From the NCBI GenBank assembly GCA_030549495.1, contig JAUIRK010000673.1, forward strand, positions 1,674,001 through 1,738,000: a DNA stretch of 64,000 bases, given 5' to 3'. Numbering within the stretch: the stretch's first letter is position 1; each line of letters begins with the position of its first letter. The translations under genes and the position numbers were made by a program. Shown piece by piece: positions 36,901 through 45,084 of the stretch. The notes under the pieces were generated by a model that saw only the letters and a list, made by a program, of their open reading frames with translations, ran no database searches and was not told the DNA's origin. This DNA is from Nectonema munidae. Its lineage: Eukaryota; Nematomorpha; Nectonematoida; Nectonematidae.

Positions 36901-39900
36901 ATTCTTGTTATACATGATAAAACAAAATTAAGTGAAAAACTTTTATTTGTGGTATTTCAAAAAAACTCAGGTTTTTAAAAAAAATTTTTAATACTAAAAA
37001 TAAAAAGATTCTGGTAGAAGTTATTTGTTACTAAACTACTTGCTTGATAAAAAAATTAAAAAAATCATGAAAATTTTTATAAAATTATTTTAATTTTTTA
37101 AATTACTAGCTAATTAAAAAAATTAAAAATGTTCTTAAATTACAACCTTAATATTTTAAATAACTTTATTTAAAAAATTGATTTTATGTTACAAAAATTT
37201 CAAACGATTTTGTTGAATAAAACATGAGTTGTTGACTTTAACTTTAGTATATAAAGTTTGCTTGAATTGAATAGGCTAATAAATTGGTTTGACAGTTCGA
37301 ATAGATTGAAGCGAATGAATTGATTCGTAAAGCAGTACCAGATAATAAAGAAAACTCACTGAGTTTCGTAAAAAATGATTCAGCAAATTTGTCACTGTGC
37401 TAACTTTACTGGTAAAGGGAGGGCTAGAAAAGCTCCCCTACCTCGTCAAAAATAAAAAATATAAAAAGCAATGTTAGAATATTTATAAAATTTACTCATA
37501 GTTAGAATCTACTCATAGTTAGAATCCATCTTTTTTTTAGTTTTGAGGAAAAGATAATTTATCAATTCTTCGGTGAAAAAAATTGAAAAATTTTCAAGAT
37601 ATTAGTTTCCATAAAAGCAGAGTTTTTAGGACCAGGTGGAAAGTTGATAACATTTCTGATATTTTCACTTACAACTCTTCGGCGTGAATCATAAAAAGAC
37701 TCCCAACCGTAATCAATTTGATCTGGGCAAATTAAATTGTAATCAATGTCTTCTTCATATTCCGAACTTTGAGAGCTTTCATCAGAAAAAAAGCTTGAAA
37801 AAGATCTTTCAGAAAGAGAAGTAGAGGCATCCGATTCCATTATAAAATTGATAAACTCTGTTGTAAATCAAAACAAAATAAGAGAGTGGAAAGAAAAAAA
37901 TGAATGCGTGTTGTACGAATGTACATGTACGAGTGATTGTGTGCAAGTGTATGTATTACATATGATCGTGTGCAAGTGAATGTATAACTTATGATCGTGT
38001 GCAAGTGTGTTACGAGTGATTCCATACCAGTGCTTGTGTGAGAGTGTGTTTGTAAAATCTATTCATATACGATCGGTCATTTATGTCAATAATTACATTA
38101 GGGTGTTCCAAGTTATAATGGAAAAAATAAATTTTTAATGGTCCTAGCACATTTTTATTAGGTTCTATATGTTTTATATAGTTTTTACATATCACAAAGC
38201 ATATGGAGTAAATTGCCATATGTGCGTCTACCATGCTATAAGGATATTCGTGCGTATAGCGAAGGTTAAAGGTTTTGCAACTTTAGTGGAAAAACAGAAT
38301 CCTAACATTGTGCGAACTCATTGTTTTTTACACAGAGAAGTTTTAATTTTAAAGATAACACAAAATGAACTAAAGGGGGTATTGGATCAAGTGATTGAAA
38401 TGGTGAATTTCATAAAAACTCGGCCAATGAAATCCAGAATCTTTGAGTTGCTGTGTAAGGATATGGATTCTCAACATTTTCGTCTGCTATTGCACACAGA
38501 AGTAAGATGGCTGTCGAAAGGAAAGGTACTATCTCGAGTAAATGAGCTTCAGAAAGAAATTTTTATTTTTTTTGAAAATGAAAAACTTGATAGATTTTGT
38601 AAATACCTTAAAAATGATTTATGGATGTCTAAAATAGAGTACTTAAGTGAAATATTTGGACATTTTAATAGTCTGAACAGCACTATGCAAGGCAGAAAGG
38701 AAAATATTCTTACGGCGACAGATAAGTTAATTACTTTTAGGAAAAAAATTGCAATATGGAAGAATAGAATGAAGGTAGACAATTTTGATGTTTCCATCAG
38801 TTCGCAAAACCTGCTTAACCGAGATGGTTCCCATTATTAGTAAGCATTTGACATGTTTAGAAAATAAAATTAAAGAATATTTTCTTTCAATCAGCATTGA
38901 AAAATTTGATTGGATTCGCAATCCTTTCCTAGATTTATCGATTATCAATCTTTTCAATTTTGAGTTATGTGAAGAGGAAGAATTAGCAAGCCTTTCCAGT
39001 GATCGTGGACTCAAATTGAAGTACACACAACTGCCATTAGACGCCTTTTGGATTTCTGTTATGGAAGAGTATCCAACTCTAAGTAAAAAAGCCATCAAAG
39101 TCTTACTCCAATTCTCAACTTCGTACCTATGTGAGCTGGTATTTTCTTACCTAAACAACATCAAAAATAAAAAACGTGAAAGACTTAAAAACATTGAAGA
39201 AGAGTTAAGAGTATGTCTCTCTCACATTCGCCCACGTATGGCAGCAGTAGTCAAGAAGCACCAGGCACAACTGTCCCACTGACATTCACAATTATTATTC
39301 TATACCCGATACTGAATACAGGATACGTTTTATTTGTGTGAATAAAAATTTTACTTATATGATCTCATATATTTTTAATATTTAATTGCAAAAAGGCTTT
39401 GTGAGTAGAAAATATTCATTTTTAAAAAGCTCAAAAGTGTGCTGCCATGTAAAAAAAGGTTGGGAACCACTGCTGTAGACTGACGAACTCGAATTTCCAA
39501 TGGAATTCAATAGAATCAAAATCATGTGCTTTGAGAAAACTAAAATGTATTATAAAAACTGCAAAGTAAGATTCAAAACTTCAATTTTACTTCTTAGCAC
39601 AAACTTAGTTTAAAACTAAATTGTATGTGAAATTTATGCATATAAATGATAAATTTATGTGAAATTTCTTAAAGTTATTTTAATGGAATCCATGTTTTTA
39701 TTTTTTAAATTAAATAAATTTACTAATAATGTTGGTTGGTTGAAGATATCAAAGCACTTTCAGCCGTAAGGCTATATGCTCGCATTATGCTTAAGAAGGT
39801 TAATCACAATTTTTGTAAATGTTTTTAGAGTTGGAAGCCTTGGAGATCGAACCCCCGACCTTCAACTATAAGCTGAGAAGTACACCCTAACAACCATTGA

Positions 39901-41647
39901 GGCTCAAATTTACTAATAATAAAAAAACATCTTTCAAAGAATTTAGTAGAAAGACATGGAAACAAAAATCTTTACAATTTTTCATTTTTTCACAGACAGT
40001 AGTATCTATTGATTTTAAAGTTTCTCAAAAATCAAATTAAATAATCTTCCCATATTTCTAATCTTTCAAAATTGATCTCATTTTAATTATTATTGCTTGA
40101 AAACGCTTTAGATCTGGACCATAAAAGTTTATCTGCAAAAAGATTTGACAGCTTGTATGTTTGAAGTTTTGAAGGTTAACAATAAAATAAATTCCGCCAT
40201 TCAATTCCGTGATTTCTCCTTTAAAATGTTTGGAAAATCGCATCCCAACCGAGCTACCATTCAAGTAAGCTTTATTTGGAAAGATGTAAAACATTATTCG
40301 CCCATCTTTTAAAAATACACAGATATCCATGCATCCAAAATATTGCTTCATTTATACAATATAAGAGTTTAGATATCATAAGTTTGAATTGTAATGATTT
40401 ACACTCCATTCTGCCTTAATGTGTCTAAAATCAGGCCTTGCATTTCAAAGATCATGCCGATTTTTAAAACAACATCACTTTCTTAGTTATTATAACTGCT
40501 CCCGGAAAAAATATACTCATCATAATTTTACATCTTAAAATTTTGATTAAATTGTCAAAATAGAACATATGTCTGTAGTATAATAATACAACTCCTTAAT
40601 TAGATACATCAAAGCTCTTATCGTTAGCTTTACTAAAAAAAATTCATACATTTTTTTGTATTAACAAAAGAATGTTCTAATTAAGAAATTGTTGAAATAT
40701 TTTGAAAAGTATAGATTTTATTTATCAATTACTATGCCTTAAATTCTAGGAAATAAGAAGAGGCTAAAATTTTGATCTGAATTTTTATGCTCTATTCTGA
40801 ATAAAAATATTTTGAAATATATAATCAAGTATTGCAACAATAAAAGATGCTAAGGATTCCGAAATGGATTGATGTTATTTGATTAAATATTTTAATTGGA
40901 AAATTTTACATACTAAATTTAATTAATACTGATGATATATTTTTAATTAAAAAACAATGTGTTATTCCTTCTGTATAAAGAACTAACAAACAATAAGAAT
41001 GCATTTTAACATTTTAGTCTTCTTTTACAAGACGTAAAATAATTATTTGAAGCCTGCTAGTCTGTTTCCATGTGGTAAAAGGGGTCGAATACAGCCACAC
41101 ATATATATATGTACTCAATGTTCTTTAAATGAATTTTATTTTTAGTGGGACGATAACAAGCCTTACCAAAAAGACCTGTACATATTTGATCAAGGCAAAG
41201 GAGAAAGTAAGTACATTGGGTTTCCTTTACAAATTTAATAATCTATTAATTCATCAATCTGCTTTCATTTTTTTGTGTTTAAAACTTTTGATCTTCTAAG
41301 CCTAAGCTTTTTCAACTAATTAAAAATACTAATTAAAAGTAATTATGATATTTTACATGGATAAGAAATGATTGAGTGTTAAGATATTGAAGGATTACAT
41401 TTTTATATAAAATGTTTGTACTAGTATTTACTAAAAGAAAGCGCAAAGTTAGTAAGTTCGCTATACATTTAGTTATTGGGAACGAATAAAATGACCTTTG
41501 TAATAGAAAAATATAGTAATTATATATTTCAATCAAACTGAATACTTTTATTATTCTGCTTTTTCAGTCAGACCACTTCCAGGAAAAAGTGATTATGAAA
41601 TTGTGAGATTTCTCCTTCTGAAAATTTACGACCACACAGAACTTTAA
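30780..41647 (+). CDS. Small predicted secreted protein, 112 residues, three exons
   Basis: Spliced model: exons 30,780-30,977, 41,146-41,206 and 41,568-41,647. The start gives MKHAIFLSC followed by a hydrophobic FLFVLVLVSTIQRSHS core, a convincing signal peptide with cleavage probably near SHS/TYG. The mature part (about 85 residues) is charged, with few or no cysteines, and includes WDDNKPYQKDLYIFDQGKG and KSDYEIVRFLLLKIYDHTEL, which ends the protein. Donors are GTAAGT at both junctions, acceptors TTTTTAG and CTTTTTCAG, and phases (0 then 1) join in frame. An AATAAA signal follows at 41,734. I do not recognise a family, so function is unknown; a secreted peptide or small extracellular protein is the inference. 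Intron 1 is 10.2 kb and holds a hAT element and a SINE. Confidence 0.7.
30931..31396 (+). repeat. Tandem duplication of the end of exon 1 and start of intron 1
   Basis: Two nearly identical units of about 231 bp (30,931-31,161 and 31,162-31,396). Each holds the last 47 coding bases of exon 1 with the GTAAGT donor. A potential acceptor CCATCCCCAG ends both units, so the second copy looks like a small exon with both splice signals. Using it would add 2 bases out of phase, so it is probably a non-functional or frame-changing exon. Confidence 0.9.
31397..33442. other. Intron 1 of the secreted-protein gene, left part
   Basis: AT-rich intronic DNA. Nothing further is supported; a 90-codon - strand frame (32,608-32,880) has no recognisable domain. 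Confidence 0.5.
33541..33667 (-). repeat. tRNA-derived SINE, family 1, copy 2, inside the hAT element
   Basis: On the - strand it begins GGGGGCGTGAGTAGGTTGGG, continues GTAGAGCGTGTGACTTCGAA, CTCATAGTTCGATAC and GATGAAAACACCCC, and ends with a (CTTTAC)n tail. It is the longest form of the family here, with an extra GGCCTCTGGCC segment that the 3.8 kb copy lacks. It inserted after the hAT element. Confidence 0.75.
34087..34859 (+). pseudogene. hAT transposase, N-terminal part (BED finger)
   Basis: Opens MDKFLKRKGDEDKN. The BED-type zinc finger has CVVCGQ and KMKRHLTTNHPSL as its Cys and His pairs (about residues 55-80). Then come SLSNNTIQRRILDLSDDIEE-like sequence (written PLSNNTIQRR in this copy) and FALQIDESTDISNHAQLIAF with the first catalytic aspartate. 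A stop follows CCKQ at about residue 226, and sequence to 34,859 still reads GLPWDSCVGICTDGAPSMLG in another frame. The reading is then cut by the insertion at 34,860. Compared with the family, a short internal deletion near the stop is likely. Confidence 0.88.
34930..35250. repeat. Tandem duplication, period about 158 bp
   Basis: Two diverged copies share AAATTTAATCAATTTT, ATGAAATATGTC, GAAAACTTTTTCAAAT-like and AAGAAAAAATA blocks in the same order. AT-rich, non-coding. Confidence 0.7.
36628..36700. repeat. TG-rich microsatellite
   Basis: Alternating TGTGTG/TGCGTG/TATGTG units. Similar GTGCAAGTG-like repeats occur near 37,920-38,050. Confidence 0.8.
37562..37840 (-). pseudogene. 92-codon acidic - strand frame, possibly a piggyBac N-terminal remnant
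   Basis: Starts MESDASTSLSERSFSS with a Ser/acidic N-terminus (EYEEDIDY), then GWESFYDSRRRVV and NFPPGPKNSAFMETNILKIF. An acidic leader followed by a GPKNS-x-LxxFxxFF-like segment resembles the start of piggyBac transposases. The resemblance is weak and the catalytic region was not found. Confidence 0.3.
38266..39282 (+). pseudogene. hAT transposase, C-terminal part
   Basis: Continues the 34,087 protein: KGFATLVEKQNPNIVRTHCF, LHTEVRWLSKGKVLSRVNEL (about 38,490-38,550), then one frame change near 38,800-38,835. It then gives YTQLPLDAFWISVMEEYPTL and the dimerisation block VLLQFSTSYLCELVFSYLNN ending KHQAQLSH. The region is well preserved except for that frameshift, so the copy is not very old. 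Confidence 0.9.
39481..41145. other. Intron 1 of the secreted-protein gene, right part
   Basis: AT-rich intronic DNA with a SINE at 39,731-39,905. A 97-codon - strand frame (40,058-40,351) containing KDGRIMFYIFPNKAYLNGSS has no assigned family. Confidence 0.5.
39731..39905 (-). repeat. tRNA-derived SINE, family 2, with perfect target duplication
   Basis: On the - strand it begins GAGCCTCAATGGTTGTTAGG, carries a B box GGTTCGATCT (complement of 39,844-39,853) within a tRNA-like head, and ends CTTCAACCAACC. A 15-bp duplication AAATTTACTAATAAT flanks it exactly (39,716-39,730 and 39,906-39,920), so the insertion is recent. It differs from family 1. Confidence 0.85.
41146..41206 (+). CDS. Secreted-protein gene, exon 2
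   Basis: 61 bases encoding WDDNKPYQKDLYIFDQGKGE plus one base of the next codon. Acceptor TTTATTTTTAG, donor GTAAGTACA. Confidence 0.7.
41568..41647 (+). CDS. Secreted-protein gene, exon 3
   Basis: Follows the acceptor TTCTGCTTTTTCAG. With the base carried from exon 2 it reads IRPLPGKSDYEIVRFLLLKI and then YDHTEL and a stop. AATAAA at 41,734-41,739 probably ends the transcript. Confidence 0.7.
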
Positions 41648-41739
41648 AAACGAAAGTATGGAAATGAAGCATACTACAGCAGTGCAGTTTATTTCAAGGA
41701 ACCATTCTTCGTTCTTTCATGTTATTGCATTTTAATAAA

Positions 41740-42237
41740 TAAAATCCATCTTATCTTCACATTTTGTTTCAAGGAAGTGAACAAACAAACGGAGGACCAT
41801 CATGAATACCCCTAAAGTTTCAACACAATGCATTCCTCAATACAAGGTAAAAACGTGTGTGCATCACAAGGTATTAATTTTTGGAAAACGCTTCTGCTCT
41901 TCTCTCGTAAGCATAGAATAGAGGATTAAATCACTTCTAAAGGGAAAACAACACAATTTGCCCTACCTCCTATATATCCCTTTCTATGGAAAAGTAAACA
42001 GGTATGTTTAATGCTCACCTATGGAATATACCTACTCCTAGAGGAATGCTAAATCTATATTTTTTGATACGCACTAGTGCACCATTTTTATCATCTAAGT
42101 GTAATGGGTTTGATAGTCTAAATCAGAAGTTGCTAGAATTTTCCAGTTCATTACCCAAATTTAATTTTTGTTTAAGTGAATTACAATTTATTTCAATACA
42201 GTTAAAAAGGCAAATAATTTTACTTCATACCCGTTAA
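41740..42237. other. Flank with a 77-codon + frame
   Basis: The frame 42,004-42,237 (MFNAHLWNIPTPRG...) ends at the TTAA bordering the next element. No recognised family, so it may be chance or part of an older sequence. Confidence 0.25.
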
Positions 42238-42340
42238 CGCCCAATGTCGACTTTACAAAAATAAAATCGTCTTGGTTTATCAAAGCTCTTTAATACAAAT
42301 CTTCTGCTTTACATTAGATATCGTCTGATTATTCTGGTCG
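42238..42340. mobile_element. piggyBac-type MITE, copy 1
   Basis: 103 bp between two TTAA tetranucleotides (42,234-42,237 and 42,341-42,344). Its right half, CTTCTGCTTT and ATATCGTCTGATTATTCTGGTC, closely matches the copy at 59,380-59,505, which is also bounded by TTAA. It has no coding capacity. Confidence 0.6.
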
Positions 42341-42344
42341 TTAA

Positions 42345-44604
42345 CTAAGTTGAAGTCCGAATAAGAAATGTTTGAACATAAAAAATCAATAATTTTAACA
42401 ACAGTGTAGGCATAGAATAAGATGAAAGCAAAATCATGTCACAGAACATCTATTTTACGTAGGACAAATAGAAGAGATATAATATACCAAAATAAAAAGA
42501 GTTTATACGACGATAAAGAGAAGTTATTATCTTTGTATTTTTGTGTATTGACCTTTTATGTGTTTTTGAAATAATAGAGATTACATGTAAAATCTGACTT
42601 ACAAGATATATTTAGGTATTTTTATCATGATATATAAGTTTAGCTGAAAATTTGATTTAAATACATAAGTTACTTTTGTCATCTTCCAGTAAAATTATGA
42701 GTTGAAAGTATAAATAGATGTGTTTTCGGGGAGTGTGTAAGTAAAACATTCTATCACAAAAGGGTGTTAGCACACATGAAAAAACAGCCCGAAATATAAC
42801 TCTTTGTTAGTTCTCTCAGTAATTAAACCTCACTCTTAATACTTTTAAAACATAATTAAATAGGGATAAATTGGGGGGAGGGGGGGGGGTTTATTTGTAA
42901 TGAAAATTAGAAAATAATTACACTTTCACATGCCTTTTTGGGTGATCAATTCAAATTACCACAAGAAAAATACCATTTAAAAAAATATGGTTTTGCCTTC
43001 GATTTCTTTAATGAAATCATCTCAAGAAACAGCTGGATTTGATTTTACAAAAGTCCGTCTTGGCCTTGACTGCATCAAGACGTGGCTACGATTTTTCTTT
43101 GGTCCTTGAGAGACATTTTCGGAACATAAAAAAGTAGCAATAATCTTTCTAAAAAAGGAACGAATCGTTATTCTACCATTGTAGCAACAGTATAATACAA
43201 TAATGCAAAACTTTTTAAAAAAACAAAGTAATTTTCTTTTAAACCATAGATAGGAAAAAAAGTTTAGCTAAATTAATTTATAAAAACTCTCAATATTGAC
43301 AAATTTTGTATGTATTTAAGTATTTATTTGATATTTTTGCTTCATTAAATAACAAAGCAGCTTTATATTTATGTATAGCATGAAAGAGTAACTTTGCACC
43401 AAAGCCTATTTATTGGAGATGACAAAATTTCTAGATCGCGAACACGGATACGAAAATACTCATCATGGCGGTTGTAGGTAGTAGTTCTTGAAGAAGTTTA
43501 TTTTGATAGTTAGATTTGTTACATAAAAAAGTATAATTTCAATCACTTAGTTCATATTAATTAACATATTAATTGTATATTCAACAAACTTGGAAATATC
43601 GTGCCTGACCATTAACTATCAAAAGAAAAATATTTTCATCCAGATGAAACGTCAAAAAGTAATATTTGATTGTAACTAAAATAAAAATTAATAAGCTTGA
43701 AATAAAGCAAAAAATTGATTGAGATTCCCAGACAAGAGAAGCATTTTCCTTGAAATCCATATAGGAAATAGATATGAAGAAGAAATGTTTTCCCTAATTA
43801 CTTGATTGATTCATTTTGAAAACAAGGAAATCACAAATAATATAATAAATAAAATAATAGTTGCAAAGATCAATTTCTTTCTCATATAACAAGTGTGCAA
43901 TGTGTAAAGAAAATATACTTACAAATAAGTGTCTTTAAAGAAAAAAGCTTGGGAAATAAACAACATTTTTATTTCAAAATTATAAAAGAATTGTTATTCA
44001 GTACAAAATTTCAAAAAGTAAACAGCATCATCAAAAGGTAAAATATACAAATAAATAAAAAAAACGCACATGCACAAAACTTGTAAATTGGATATTAGCA
44101 AATTTGGAATCGAGAAGGGTAAAAACATTTAGAGGATATAAAAAAAACATGCCTTGATATAAAACTAAATCATTTCACATATCTTCAGTAATTAAAAATG
44201 AATTAAAAGTCTCAACCTAAATTTAATATAGTAAGCGAGATTTCTATCTATGCATCTATATAATACGCATATTTAGCCATATGTGTGTGTAATGAAATTT
44301 ATATTAAAATTAAAGAGGTTAAGAAGTAAAACTGCACAGCGACCGCACGTTAAAGAGGCAAAAAAGATAATACTTATTCGCAATAATCATAGAAAAATGA
44401 TTGTACATTGGTGCTTCCAGAGAAATTATTTTAGGAAAAATATTTAAATAGAGTATTTCAGAAATGTGGAGAAATAATTTGATTAATGCTTGATGCTCTG
44501 TAGTAACTTAAAATTTACAAGAAGAAAAACGAACATAAAGACAGGATGCAAAAGTGAAACTTGATCTCTATTTCACACCACACCTCAATCAGACTATTAC
44601 TCGG
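42345..44604. other. Intergenic DNA between the secreted-protein gene and plastin
   Basis: AT-rich, with a G-run near 42,870. No gene is supported. The last few hundred bases are presumably the plastin 3' UTR (the gene reads leftward). Confidence 0.5.
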
Positions 44605-45084
44605 TTAGACACTAGGATTAACAATGTTTTGCGGGGAATGGAGATGTTGTTGTTCTTCGTGATTCAAAGAAGCAGAAGGAAGGCCGCAGTCTTCGTTGAG
44701 TGAGAGGGTAGAGGATGTGAGACAGGATGAAGGTTGTTGGGTGGCGCTCGTTCCCGTGGACTCCTCTTCTCCTCTACTACAAGACCTGGAGTCACTGAGT
44801 GAGGATGTGGAGGAGGATGATATACGGGAAAGGGGAATTGCTGCTTCATTTCTAGAAGCGGGATTGTCGTTGTTACCTTTTAATTGGTAGGCGGAAGAAT
44901 GGCTGGATTTGATTGGCTGAGCCACTGACAGATCTCTTTGTTGATGTTCTACTGTCATTAAGCAGGCGAAAACTGTCATAACCATCTTTGACTTGACTTC
45001 TACGATGTCTTCGGGTAGTGCATACACTTTAGCTCCGATCTTCCTCGCCATAGATAACGCATATTTAGCATTGTCAAGCTTTTC
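44605..45084 (-). CDS. Plastin last exon: CH4 end plus serine-rich tail
   Basis: Begins [20 protein letters not shown] after the acceptor AATTTTCAG and finishes CH4 at [10 protein letters not shown]. It stays open for about 105 more codons: [18 protein letters not shown], then [18 protein letters not shown], ending QNIVNPSV. The usual short MGRGMKRV-like end is absent. A GTAGAA just after the CH4 end could be an alternative donor, but is a weak site. Confidence 0.9.
   Translation of the reverse strand, partial: EKLDNAKYALSMARKIGAKVYALPEDIVEVKSKMVMTVFACLMTVEHQQRDLSVAQPIKSSHSSAYQLKGNNDNPASRNEAAIPLSRISSSSTSSLSDSRSCSRGEEESTGTSATQQPSSCLTSSTLSLNEDCGLPSASLNHEEQQHLHSPQNIVNPSV

Larger units (their letters stand above)
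34860..38265. mobile_element. About 3.4 kb insertion splitting the hAT transposase (possible piggyBac-like)
   Basis: The hAT protein breaks off at DGAPSMLGS and resumes at KGFATLVEKQNPN, so about 3.4 kb was inserted here. The putative ends read CCTTCTTCACATGAA and the inverse of CCTTCGCTATACGC, sharing CCTTC. The right edge meets a TTAA; the left edge does not. Inside are an AT-rich tandem duplication, a TG microsatellite and one - strand frame (37,562-37,840). A piggyBac-type origin fits TTAA and that frame, but is tentative. Confidence 0.5.
33451..39472 (+). mobile_element. hAT element (ZBED-type), 6 kb, with nested insertions
   Basis: Ends read CAGTGGTTCCCAACC and its exact inverse GGTTGGGAACCACTG. 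A perfect 8-bp target duplication CTGTAGAC lies at 33,443-33,450 and 39,473-39,480. Subterminal GTGCCGCGGCAC is typical of this hAT group. It contains a BED-finger transposase split by a roughly 3.4 kb insertion, and a SINE near its left end. It lies in intron 1 of the secreted-protein gene, in the gene's orientation. Confidence 0.95.

Noticed and set aside
42866-42891. G-run as a regulatory quadruplex
   Set aside because: A simple G homopolymer tract with no context; similar C/G runs at 4.5 and 20.4 kb seem tied to transposon ends.
43020-43160. Possible mariner-like N-terminal region on the - strand
   Set aside because: Only scattered residues (SRPRR, KSNPAVS) fit; stops intervene and no catalytic motif or terminal repeat follows.
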